Shown here piece after piece: positions 35,975 through 46,859 of a DNA stretch of 64,000 bases (positions are counted from its first letter, which is position 1; each line of letters starts with the position of its first letter). Under the pieces are notes generated by a model, which worked only from the letters and a program-made list of their open reading frames with translations, was not told the origin of the DNA and did no database searches. Source of the stretch: Atherinomorus stipes (taxonomy: Eukaryota > Chordata > Actinopteri > Atheriniformes > Atherinidae); the NCBI GenBank assembly GCA_023101725.1, contig JALJCO010003418.1:10001-74000 (forward strand). The letters run 5' to 3'. The translations under genes and the position numbers were made by a program.

Positions 35975-36110
35975 ATTTATTTAAAAAAAACAAACCCACT
36001 TTATTTCTAAAGCACATTTCAGTCAGAACATGTCTCCAAAGTGCTGCACAAACAAAACACCCAGCAAAAAATGAAATAAAAATAAAATGAGAAAAACAAG
36101 TGCTGCTCTG
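35975..36110 (-). mobile_element. Probable LINE/SINE 3' tail fragment
   Basis: On the minus strand the segment reads CAGCACTTTGGAGACATGTT, then GAAATGTGCTTTAGAAATAA and AGTGGGTTTG. This resembles the 3' tails of fish L2-type LINEs, where a TGTGCT(T)TA.AAATAAA motif precedes a short tandem tail. It is only about 130 bp and the clade is uncertain. Confidence 0.45.
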
Positions 36111-36147
36111 TATAGCTCCACCCGCTCTCATTCCAAACAATAAAATT

Positions 36148-36199
36148 ATGAAAAAAAAAAAAAAAAATTAATATATATATGTGTATATATATATATACA
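36148..36199. repeat. Poly-A and (TA)n tracts
   Basis: An A-run of about 17 is followed by interrupted TA dinucleotides that abut the second Tc1-like copy, mirroring the (TA)n next to the first copy at 27124-27177. Confidence 0.95.
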
Positions 36200-36823
36200 C
36201 TGCCCGCCCCCCCAAAAAAGTCTCCACCAAAAAAAGGTGAAACCTTTCACATTTGGTTGGAGCCTTTAGCTTTGATTGCGGCAGCATTCGCTGTGTTTCC
36301 AGAAGCTTCTGCAATGTCACCAGATTTATTTGCATCCTGTTGCATCAATTTTTCACCAAGATCTTGATGATGATTGTAGAGTCTGACCACAGCACATCCC
36401 AAAGATTCTCAATGGGGTTCAGGTCTGGACTCTGTGGGGGCCGATCCATGTGTGAAAATGATGTCTGATGATCCCTGAACCATCTTTCACAATCTGAGCC
36501 CGATAAATTCTGGCACGGTCATCTTGGAATATGGCCGTGCCATCAGGAAAGAAACATCCATTGATGGAAGAACCTGCTCATTCAGTATATTCAGGTATCA
36601 GCTGACCTCATTATCTGAGCTCATACTGTTGCTGAACCTGGACCTGAGCAACTGCAGCAACCCCAGATCATCACACTGCCCCCACAGGCTCATACAGTAG
36701 CACTAGGCATGATGCTGCATCACTTCATCTGCCTTTCCGGCCACATTTCTTCCTGGAAGACGATGGTCCACTATCCTTCTAGTTTTTCAGAATGCGTTGG
36801 ACTGTTCTGAACCCAGTTTTAGT
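36200..36823 (-). pseudogene. Truncated second copy of the Tc1-like transposon
   Basis: It is nearly identical to 27178-27812 over about 620 bp, including the shared frameshift after the [16 protein letters not shown] block. It then stops at AGTTTTAGT (36823), where the other copy continues. The right terminus and the N-terminal part of the transposase are missing. One visible difference is GGCCGATCC for GGCCAATCC, which turns the Trp of DWPPQ into Arg. Adjacent to the left terminus is a TA tract, as expected for a TA-targeting element. Confidence 0.88.
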
Positions 36824-37058
36824 GGTAAAAACTAAATGTGTTTTTGCTTTCGACTTGAAGATGTCTGAGGAAACTGCAGCTGCATCGGAGCTGCTGCGAT
36901 CCTCCGTTCTCCCTCTGTGATGCAGGAACAGCTGATCTGAAATATCCCGTGAGAAATGCGGTCAGAGGAGCTGCAGCTTTAATACGGAGAAGCTTAAGCT
37001 CATGTTTTACTGGAAGCCAGAGAAGACATGCGATCCTGAAAATAACAGGCATAAGTCT
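36824..37058. other. Short unique spacer
   Basis: About 235 bp of unique sequence between the truncated transposon and the TTCTCATCA-type array. No gene was recognised. Confidence 0.5.
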
Positions 37059-40000
37059 CATCATCCTTCTCATCATTGTTCTCATCATCGTTCTCATCAT
37101 CGTTCTCATCATCGTTCTCATCATTGTTCTCATTTGTTCTCATCGTTCTCATCATTGTTCTTATTGTTCTCATCATTGTTCTGATTATTGTTCTCATCAT
37201 CCTTCTCATTGTTCTCATCATTCTCATCGTTGTTCTCATCATCTGTTTTGTTCTCATCATCGTTCTCATCATCATTCTCATCATTGTTCTCATCCTTCTC
37301 ATCATTGTTCTCATCATTCTCATCATTGTTCTCATCATCGTTCTCATCATTCTCATCATTGTTCTCATCATCGTTCTCATCATTCTCATCATTGTTCTCT
37401 GCATCGTTCTCATCATTCTCATCATTGTTCTCATCATCGTTCTGATTATTGTTCATCATTATCATCATTGTTCTCTGCATTCTCATCATTCTCATCATTG
37501 TTCTCATCATCGTTCTCATCACTTCTCATCATTGTTCTCATCGCGTTCTCATCATTGTTACTTATCATTCTCATCATTCTCATCATTGTTCTCATCATCG
37601 TTTCATCATTCTCATCATTGTTCTCATCATTCTCATCATTGTTCTCATCATCGTTCTGATTATTGTTCTCATCATCATTCTCATCATTCTGATCATTGTT
37701 CTCTCAGCATCGTTCTCATCATTCTCATCATTGTTCTCATCACTGTTCTCATCATTGTTCTCATCATTCTCATCATTGTTCTCATCATCGTTCTCATCAT
37801 TGTCATCATTGTTCTCATCATCGTTCTCATCATTCTCATCATTGTTCTCTGCATCGTTCTCATCATTCTCATCATTGTTCTCATCATCGTTCTCATCATT
37901 CTCATCATTGTTGTCATCGTTCTCATTGTTGTCATCATCATTCTCATCATCATTCTCAACATTCTCATCATTGTTCTCATCAATGTTCTCATCATTGTTC
38001 TCATCATCTCTGATTATTGTTCTCATCATCGTTCTCATCATTCTCATCATTGTTCTCATCATTCTCATCATTCTCATCATTGTTCTCATCATCGTTCTCA
38101 TCATTGTTCTCATCATTCTCATCATTGTTCTCATCATCGTTCTGATTATTGTTCTATCGCTCTCTTCATCGTTCTCATCATCGTTCTCATCATTCTCATC
38201 ATTGTTCTCATCATTCTCATCATTGTTCTCATCATCGTTCTCATCATTCTCATCATTGTTCTCATCATCATTCTCATCATTCTCATCATTGTTCTCTGCA
38301 TCGTTCTCATCATTCTCATCATTGTTCTCATCATTGTTCTCATCATCGTTCTCATCATTCTCATCATTGTTCTCTGCATCGTTCTCATCATTCTCATCAT
38401 TGTTCTCATCATCGTTCTCATCATTCTCATCATTGTTGTCATCGTTCTCATCATTGTTCTCATCATCATTCTCAACATTCTCATCATTGTTCTCATCATT
38501 GTTCTCATCATCGTTCTCATCATTCTCATCATTGTTCTCATCATTCTCATCATTGTTCTCATCATTCTCATCATTGTTCTCATCATCGTTCTCATCATTC
38601 TCATCATTGTTCTCATCATTCTCATCATTGTTCTCATCATCGTTCTGATTATTGTTCTCATCATCGTTCTCATCATTGTTCTCATCATCCTTCTGATTAT
38701 TGTTCTCATCATCGTTCTCATCATTCTCATCATTGTTCTCATCATCGTTCTCATCATTGTTCTCATCATCGCTCTCATCATTGTTCTCATCATTCTCATC
38801 ATTGTTCTCATCATCGTTCTGATTATTGTTCTCATCATCGTTCTCATCATTCTCATCATTGTTCTCATCATTGTTATCATCGTTCTCATCATCGTTTTGA
38901 TTATTGTTCTCATCATCGTTCTGATTATTGTTCTCATCATTGTTCTCATCATCCTTCTCATCATCGTTCTCATCATTCTCATCATTGTTCTCATCATTGT
39001 TCTCATCATTGTTCTCATCGTTCTGATTATTTCTCATCGTTCTCATCATCGTTCTGATCATTGTTCTCATCATTGTTCTCATCATCGTTCGGATTGTTGT
39101 CATCATCGTTCTCATCATTCTCATCATTGTTCTCATCATTCTCATCATTGTTCTCATCATTCTCATCATTGTTCTCATCATCGTTCTCATCATTCTCATC
39201 ATTGTTCTCATCATTCTCATCATTGTTCTCATCATCGTTCTGATTAATGTTCTCATCATCGTTCTCATCATTGTTCTCATCATCCTTCTGATTATTGTTC
39301 TCATCATCGTTCTCATCATTCTCATCATCGTTCTCATCATAGTTCTCATCATTGTTCTCATCATCGTTCTCATCATTGTTCTCATCATTCTCATCATTGT
39401 TCTCATCATCGTTCTGATTATTGTTCTCATCATCGTTTCATCATCGCCTCATCATTGTTCTCATCATCCTTCTGATTATTGTTCTCATCATCTTTCTCAT
39501 CATTCTCATCATTGTTATCATCGTTCTCATCATCGTTTTGATTATTGTTCTCATCATCGTTCTGATTATTGTTCTCATCATTGTTCTCATCATCCTTCTC
39601 ATCATCGTTCTCATCATTCTCATCATTGTTCTCATCATTGTTCTCATCATTCTGATTATTGTTCTCATCGTTCTCATCATCGTTCTGATTATTGTTCTCA
39701 TCATTGTTCTCATCATCGTTCGGATTATTGTTCTCATCATTGTTCTCATCATCGTTTGGATTGTTCTCATCATTGTTTTGATTATTGTTCTCATCATCGT
39801 TCTGATTATTGTTCTCATCATTGTTCTCATCATCCTTCTCATCATCGTTCTCATCATTCTCATCATTGTTCTCATCATTGTTCTCATCATTGTTCTCATC
39901 ATTGTTCTCATCCTTCTCATCATTGTTCTCATCATTCTCATCATTGTTCTCATCATTCTCATCATTGTTCTCATCATCGTTCTCATCATTCTCATCATTG

Positions 40001-41968
40001 TCTTCTCATCATTGTTCTCATCATCGTTCTCATCATCGTTCTCATCATTCTCATCATTGTTCTCATCATCGTTCTCATCGTCTCATCATTCTCATCATCG
40101 TTCTCATCGTTCTCATCATTCTCATCATTTTTCTCATCGTTCTCATCAATATTCTGATTGTTGTTCTCATCATTGTTCTCATCGTTCTCATCATTGTTCT
40201 CATCATCGTTCTCATCGTCGTTCTGATTATTCGTTCTCATCGTTCTCATCGTTCTCATCATCGTTCTCATCATCGTTCTGATTATTGTTCTCATCATCGT
40301 TCTCATCATCATTCTGATTATTGTTCTCATTGTTCTCATTATTGTTCTTATCATCGTTCTAATTATTGTCATCATCATTGTTTCATCATCATTCTTCTTA
40401 TCGTTCTCATCATCATTGTCCTCATCGTTCTCATCATCATTCTCATCATCATTCTCATCATCATTCTCATCATCATTCTCATCTTTCTCCTCATCGTTCT
40501 GATTATTGTTCTCATCGTTCTCATCATCGTTCTCATCATTGTTCTCATTATTGTTCTCATCATTATTCTGATTATTGTTCTCATCGTTCTCATCATCGTT
40601 CTGATTATTGTTCTCATCATTGTTCTCATCATTGTTCTCATCATCGTTCTGATTATTGTTCTCATCATCGTTCTCATCATTGTTCTCATCGTTCTCATCA
40701 TTGTTCTGATTATTGTTCTCATCATTCTCATCATTGTTCTCATCATACTTCTCATTATTGTTCTCATCGTTCTCATCATTGTTCTGATTATTGTTCTCAT
40801 CATCGTTCTCATCATCGTTCTGATTATTGTTCTCATCATCGTTCTGATTATTGTTCTCATCGTTCTCATCATCGTTCTGATTATTGTTCTCATCATTGTT
40901 CTCATCATTGTCTCATCATCGTTCTGATTATTGTTCTCATCGTTCTCATCATTTGTTCTCATTGTTCTCATCATCGTTCTCATCATCTCTCTCATTATTC
41001 TCATCATCGTTCTGATTATTGTTCTCATTGTCTCTCATTGTTCTGATTATTGTTCTCATCGTTCTCATCATCCTCGTTCTCATTATTGTTCTCATCGTTC
41101 TCATCATCATTCTGATTATTGTTCTCATCGTTCTCATCATCGTTCTCATCATTGTTCTCATCATCGTTCTCATCATCTTTCTCATCATCGTTCTGATTAT
41201 TGTTCTCATCGTTCTCATCATCGTTCTCATCATTGTTCTCATTATTGTTCTCATCATTATTCTGATTATTGTTCTCATCGTTCTCATCATCGTTCTGATT
41301 ATTGTTCTCATCATTGTTCTCATCATCGTTCTGATTATTGTTCTCATCATTCTCATTATTGTTCTCATCATGTTCTCATCCTCGTTTCATTATTGTTCTC
41401 ATCGTTCTCATCATTGTTCTGATTATTGTTCTCATCATCGTTCTCATCATTGTTCTGATTATTGCTCTCATCATCGTTCTGATTATTGTTCTCATCGTTC
41501 TCATCATCGTTCTCATTATCGTTCTCATCGTTCTCATCATCGTTCTGATTATTGTTCTCATCGTTCTCATCATCGTTCTCATCGTTCTCATCATCGTTCT
41601 CATTATTGTTCTCATCATCGTTCTCATCGTTCTCATCATCGTTGTCATTATTGTATTCATCATTGTTCTGATTATTGTTCTCATTGTTCTGATTATTGTT
41701 CTCATCGTTCTCATCATCGTTCTCATTATTGTTCTCATCGTTCTCATCATCGTTCTGATTATTGTTCTCATTGTTCTGATTATTGTTCTCATCGTTCTCA
41801 TCCTCGTTATCATTATTGTTCTCATCGTTCTCATCATCATTCTGATTATTGTTCTCATCATCATTCTGATTTTGTTCTGATTATTCCGTTCTCATCATCA
41901 TTCTGATTATTGTTCTCATCATTGTTCTCATCATCGTTCTCATCATCGTTCTCATCATCATTCTCATT
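37059..41968. repeat. 4.9-kb 9/12-bp array (TTCTCATCA / TTGTTCTCATCA family)
   Basis: The array is composed of TTCTCATCA (9 bp), TTGTTCTCATCA and TCGTTCTCATCA (12 bp), and TTCTGATTATTG blocks. Nearly all steps are multiples of 3, which explains long Ile/Leu/Val-, Phe/Ser-, His/Ser-, Met/Arg- and Asp/Glu/Asn-rich open frames on both strands. From about 40.3 kb the TTCTGATTATTG form and the 6-bp-shorter TTCTCATCG steps become dominant, so the array has at least two compositional domains. Many units contain CATTGTT, the reverse complement of the SOX motif AACAATG. No start context, splice sites or non-repeat domain supports a gene. Confidence 0.97.
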
Positions 41969-43312
41969 GTCCGGCCCAGGCTGAGGATGGTCTTTTAGCT
42001 CAGATAAATGAGTGATTCTGGAAGAACACATACGATGAACCAAATATAAAGCCAGAAGTCTGACGCTACGCTAGCAGCCCGTTGAAGCTTCACCTGAAAT
42101 CCGGACGCAGAGCCGTGGAAGCTCACACACTTGCTTAGTCGTTGTTAACACAGATATACTTTAATCCCAACAATAGCTATTCTGTTCAGTGTTTTAGTTC
42201 AGTGAGTTGGCATGCAAACCTTTCCTAATCCTCATGAGCACAGCTGAGATTAGGCTCATGGGAATGTTGTTGGGTTTTCCAGGTATTTCATCATCAGCCA
42301 GTTCTGAAAGGAACTAAATTACATGGAAGCTCATTCAGGAACCAACAGAACAGCAGCTTCAGCCGCGTTTAGAGATGGAAGGTGATGAACAGGAGCATTT
42401 TTAAAGCTACAAAAAGCCCATTTTTACACTGATAAAAAAGCTGCTAATATTTCAAGTAACTTAAAGGCAACATGTGTGCAGAGCAGCACACTGGTGTACT
42501 CTACTGCTGCCTCTATCGTGTTGCATACCTGCATCTTTCTGCCCCCTGAGTGCATTTGAAACTCAGAGGTTCGCTAATATAAGAAGTCCGGTCGCAGGTG
42601 GCGATGGTATGAGCTTACGTTGTAGTGAAAAATTGCCCCGGACCAGACGGATGGAAACGGGGCTGCTAATGAGCTCCAACTGCCTCTCCCACCACCAAAC
42701 ATGTTACACACATTCATGCAGCAGTGATTCCATCGTAATCAATCATAAATAAATGCAAAATGGGAGAGAAAAGATGCAAATGCTTTATTTTAACATTTTA
42801 TTAAAGAGCCACATGAAGACCGAATTTCTGACTTTTATTTTTGGGATCAGGTTTCAGAAGATGCATAGTTGGAAATTTACACGCATGTATGTGCATCTTT
42901 AAAGGGTTAAACTGGTTAGCTCGTTTATTTGAATTGTGTATTTTCTGCTGATGTTTTCTGGAACTTTCAAATCGGGCCGACATTTACGACGATAACCAAC
43001 GGAACTGCTGCAACGGGACTTTTTACTCTCTGGACTCCTGCTGGATGTTTTCCATCATCTTTGTGATCAGTGACGTTTATGTGATGTCAGTGTTCGTGTT
43101 CAGCATTTGAACGAACGGTGTTTGTGTGAAACGCCTCGAAAACGGCAGCGATGCTAATTGCGTTAGCCTGTCTATGGGTTTTTCAGTGTTAAGTTAGCAT
43201 TCATGCTAATCGATAGTCGTGTGTGTATCATAAACTCATCGTGGACCGTTTCCAGGTCGGCGTGTTCACGTCCCTGTCAGACGCTGAGCTACGTGTACCG
43301 TCTGTGGTCACG
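41969..43312. other. 1.3 kb unique sequence
   Basis: Non-repetitive sequence. The 92-codon open frame at 42474-42752 shows no recognisable domain. No exon or element is supported. Confidence 0.5.
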
Positions 43313-43449
43313 TGACTCCACCCATCGTGTGACTCCACCCATCGTATGACTCCACCCATCGTATGACTCCACCCATCGTATGACTCCATCCATCGTGTGA
43401 CTCCACCCGTCGTATGACTCCACCCATCGTATGACTCCACCCATCGTAT
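43313..43449. repeat. 17-bp minisatellite, 8 copies
   Basis: The unit is TGACTCCACCCATCGTA, with GTG/GTA, CCATCC and CCCGTC variants. TGACTCCA resembles, but does not exactly match, the AP-1 site TGACTCA. Gly/Trp/Ser-type translation on the minus strand is an artefact. Confidence 0.96.
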
Positions 43450-44110
43450 GACTTTGGCGAATCCATCATCACCTTCATCTTCATCTTCTCTGACCTCTAT
43501 CAAGCCAGTTCCTCGTTTTCCTCGTCTGATCTCTTGCTCTGTCTTTCTTTTCCTCTCTTCCTCCGGTTATGTCCTCCTGTGTTCCTTTGCTGAATATGCA
43601 CGCATGGAAACCAGCTAGTGTGTTGATAGCCAGTTGCTAGCCGGTGTAGCAGAGCTGTAAAGTGCTGCTGTCATGTGATGACCTGGGCTGGAAAAACCTG
43701 TTTAAAGTTTCCCAGAGTTGGGACTCTGCCCGGCAACAGCGGCTCTGCCATCATACTTCATAAATGTCAGAGTGGTTTTTATGAGTCAGAAAGTTACGTA
43801 GGGTCATTTAAAAACCACTGATATGATGCAAGCAACAGCAAACAGCGTGAAGCAATGTTTATTTTTTACATTTACCGTGTAAAATCCAGCATCAGCACCG
43901 TTTGTTTTAGCAGCAACGACTAACTGCAGTTTGTTTTCATCACCACGTGCATTTTTATGCACCAACGGCACCGAAGGTCACCCAACGAATCACAGCGTAC
44001 GGATGAAATGTGCAGATAACGCCACACGGTGCGAAGATGGCACGGCCCCAACATGTACGGTTCACTCTGTAAGTAGCGTCAGAGTACGGACTGAATCCCA
44101 GCATGCACCT
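43450..44110. other. Unique sequence before the 22-bp array
   Basis: Non-repetitive sequence. The open frame that starts at 43931 runs into the 22-bp repeat. Its unique first 55 codons have no recognisable domain. Confidence 0.5.
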
Positions 44111-45432
44111 GCAGCAGAGACGGAAGCGTCCGGCTCCAGAGACGCTCCAGAGACGCTCCAGAGACAGAAGCGTCCGGCTCCAGAGACGGAAGCGTCCGGC
44201 TCCAGAGACGGATGCGTCCGGCTCCAGAGACGGAAGCGTCCCGCTCCAGAGACGGAAGCGTCCGGCTCCAGAGACGCTCCAGAGACGGAAGCGTCCCGCT
44301 CCAGAGACGGAAGCGTCCGGCTCCAGAGACGCTCCAGAGACGGAAGCGTCCCGCTCCAGAGACGGAAGCGTCCGGCTCCAGAGACGCTCCAGAGACGGAA
44401 GCGTCCCGCTCCAGAGACGGAAGCGTCCGGCTCCAGAGACGCTCCAGAGACGGAAGCGTCCGGCTCCAGAGACGCTCCAGAGACGGAAGCGTCCCGCTCC
44501 AGAGACGGAAGCGTCCGGCTCCAGAGACGCTCCAGAGACGGAAGCGTCCCGCTCCAGAGACGGAAGCGTCCGGCTCCAGAGACGCTCCAGAGACGGAAGC
44601 GTCCGGCTCCAGAGACATGAAGCGTCCGGCTCCAGAGACATGAAGCGTCCGGCTCCAGAGACATGAAGCGTCCGGCTCCAGAGACATGAAGCGTCCGGCT
44701 CCAGAGACATGAAGCGTCCGGCTCCAGAGACGGATGCGTCCGGCTCCAGAGACGGATGCGTCCGACTCCAGAGACGGAAGCGTCCGACTCCAGAGACGGA
44801 TGCGTCCGACTCCAGAGACGGATGCGTCCGACTCCAGAGACGGATGCGTCCGACTCCAGAGACGGATGCGTCCGACTCCAGAGACGGATGCGTCCGACTC
44901 CAGAGACGGATGCGTCCGACTCCAGAGACGGATGCGTCCGACTCCAGAGACGGAAGCGTCCGACTCCAGAGAGACGGATGCGTCCGACTCCAGAGACGGA
45001 GGCGTCCGACTCCAGAGACGGATGCGTCCGACTCCAGAGACGGATGCGTCCGACTCCAGAGACGGATGCGTCCGACTCCAGAGACGGAAGCGTCCGACTC
45101 CAGAGACGGATGCGTCCGACTCCAGAGACGGATGCGTCCGACTCCAGAGACGGATGCGTCCGACTCCAGAGACGGACGCGTCCGACTCCAGAGACGCTCC
45201 AGAGACGGAAGCGTCCCGCTCCAGAGACGGAAGCGTCCGGCTCCAGAGACGCTCCAGAGACGGAAGCGTCCCGCTCCAGAGACGGAAGCGTCCGGCTCTA
45301 GAGACGCTCCAGAGACGGAAGCGTCCGGCTCCAGAGACGCTCCAGAGACGGAAGCGTCCCGCTCCAGAGACGGAAGCGTCCCGCTCCAGAGACGGAAGCG
45401 TCCGGCTCTAGAGACGCTCAGAGACGGAAGCG
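44111..45432. repeat. 22-bp minisatellite with an A-B-A block structure, about 58 copies
   Basis: The base unit is GACGGAAGCGTCCGGCTCCA followed by GA. Outer blocks (44111-44740 and about 45190-45432) use GGCTCC/CGCTCC and insert the 11-bp half-unit GACGCTCCAGA, which produces 33-bp steps. The middle block (about 44750-45190) is a more homogeneous run of GACGGATGCGTCCGACTCCA followed by GA. Around 44610-44720 there are five ATGAAGCGTCC units (23 bp). CGGATGCGTCCG is a near-palindrome. All forward frames lack stops, giving Arg/Ser/Pro/Glu-rich open frames that are not genes. Confidence 0.96.
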
Positions 45433-45504
45433 AATGCGTAATGGCTCTTCCTGAAGTACGCTGAAAGACTGAATTAGATTATCGCTCTGTGCGTCTGTGT
45501 CTTC

Positions 45505-45583
45505 CCTCCCTCTCCCTCTCTCTCTCCCTCCCTCCCTCTCTCCCTCCCTCCCTCTCTCCCTCCCTCCCTCTCTCTCTCTCTCT
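45505..45583. repeat. CT-rich (CCCT/CT)n microsatellite
   Basis: Polypyrimidine tract of TCCCTCCCTC and CTCTCT blocks just right of the 22-bp array. Confidence 0.96.
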
Positions 45584-46385
45584 TCATCTATGATTCATGA
45601 TGAATGTCTTTTCTGTGTGTAAATGTGCTGCTAATGCTGCTCTTGGATGTGTGAAACGAACCTACGTTACGCTCAAACCTGCGGAGAAATCTCATCTTCT
45701 CCATCTCCACAACAAGGCAGAGCAACGTGAGACTGGGAGTTTAATGCGTCTAATTTGCTGTGAAATCAGCTCCATCAGGGTTTTTCCGCAGTCTCTGTTC
45801 TCTTTGCAGAAATGTGTGATGACAGGAAGCACTTGTTGGTTTGTTTGTTCTAAATGAAAGCGATGAAATATTCATGGAGACAAAGTTTTACATGCGTAAA
45901 CGCTGTGTGATGGAATAACTGGGTGGGACGAGGCGGATGTTTAGCTTTTACATTCAGACCGTGGGGGCTCCACATTTCTGTCGGTACCTGGTGGAGGCTC
46001 GTGTTCGGACCTGAGCCGACTGCAGGTTTAAGAACTTGTGAGGTCATCGATGTTTATCAGCCAGTATTCGGTGGGTTAGTGTTGAATGCGTCAGCGGTCC
46101 TGGTGCACAGATGATTATGTGAATGTTTGAAGCTGATGGGGGGGCAGCTTCGTGTGCTTCTGCGTTACCTTTCATGTGATCATTGAGGAAGCATCTCGTT
46201 CTCCATTGGTGGGTTTTCACCTTTGTAGAATCTTCTGGCTTTTGTACATTGTCATGATTTGTGTTTTTAATCTTTTGAGCTCTTGTTGCTTCATGTTGCT
46301 TTAATAAAAACACTTCATTGCTTTATAATCCCCTAAAATATATTTTTTCTTTATTAAAAAATGTATACAAACTCATTGGCCGTCA

Positions 46386-46387
<2 letters not shown>
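45584..46387. other. Unique sequence
   Basis: Non-repetitive sequence. Open frames at 45597 and 45923 and minus-strand frames at 45850-46313 have no recognisable domain. Confidence 0.5.
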
Positions 46388-46467
<80 letters not shown>

Positions 46468-46470
46468 CAT
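46388..46470. repeat. (TA)n microsatellite
   Basis: About 38 TA dinucleotides with a few TACA/TATG interruptions at the ends. It lies immediately left of the Tc1-type MITE, so it is again adjacent to a TA-targeting element. Confidence 0.98.
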
Positions 46471-46475
46471 ATCTA

Positions 46476-46859
46476 CAGTTGTCCTCAAAATTATTCATAC
46501 TCTGCAATTAGGAAGGAAAAACACACACACAAAAAAATAAACAAGTAAACAAGCATGATGGGCTCTGAAGCTGAAATGTTGTTGAGCAACGTTCTGATTC
46601 AATCACTGCAATCAGGTGTTTCTGTAACGTCCAATCAGACGTCTGCACCTGCTCACAGGTATGTTGGTCCATGTTCATGGGAAAGATGCTCTGATGTGTC
46701 TGGGTAATTTTTATTATTATTTTTTAAATTATTATTATTATTTCCAACCACAATTCAAAAGCAATATCTTCTTTCACTTAATTATAAATTTTGAACATTT
46801 GTATTTATTATTAGTTTCTTGTTATTATTTAATTGGAGGAACAGTTTTAAGGACGACTG
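46476..46859 (+). mobile_element. Tc1-type MITE
   Basis: The left end CAGTTGTCCTCAAAA and the right end TTTTAAGGACGACTG are inverted copies with two mismatches. A TA precedes the left end. The right flank is TG, so the target duplication has decayed. At about 384 bp with no transposase it is non-autonomous. A related copy lies inverted at 20955-21305. Confidence 0.78.

Noticed and set aside
37059..41968. Possible transmembrane, His-rich or acidic Asn/Asp/Glu proteins
   Set aside because: The LIIVLIIV, SHHRSHHC, FSSLFSS, MMRTMMR and NDENDEN translations are all frames of one 9/12-bp simple repeat.
43313..43449. Tandem AP-1 sites in the 17-bp repeat
   Set aside because: The unit has TGACTCCA, not TGACTCA. 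The inserted C breaks the consensus.
43931..45464. Arg/Ser/Pro/Glu-rich open frames resembling SR proteins
   Set aside because: They are translations of the 22-bp repeat in several frames and on both strands, with no unique domain.
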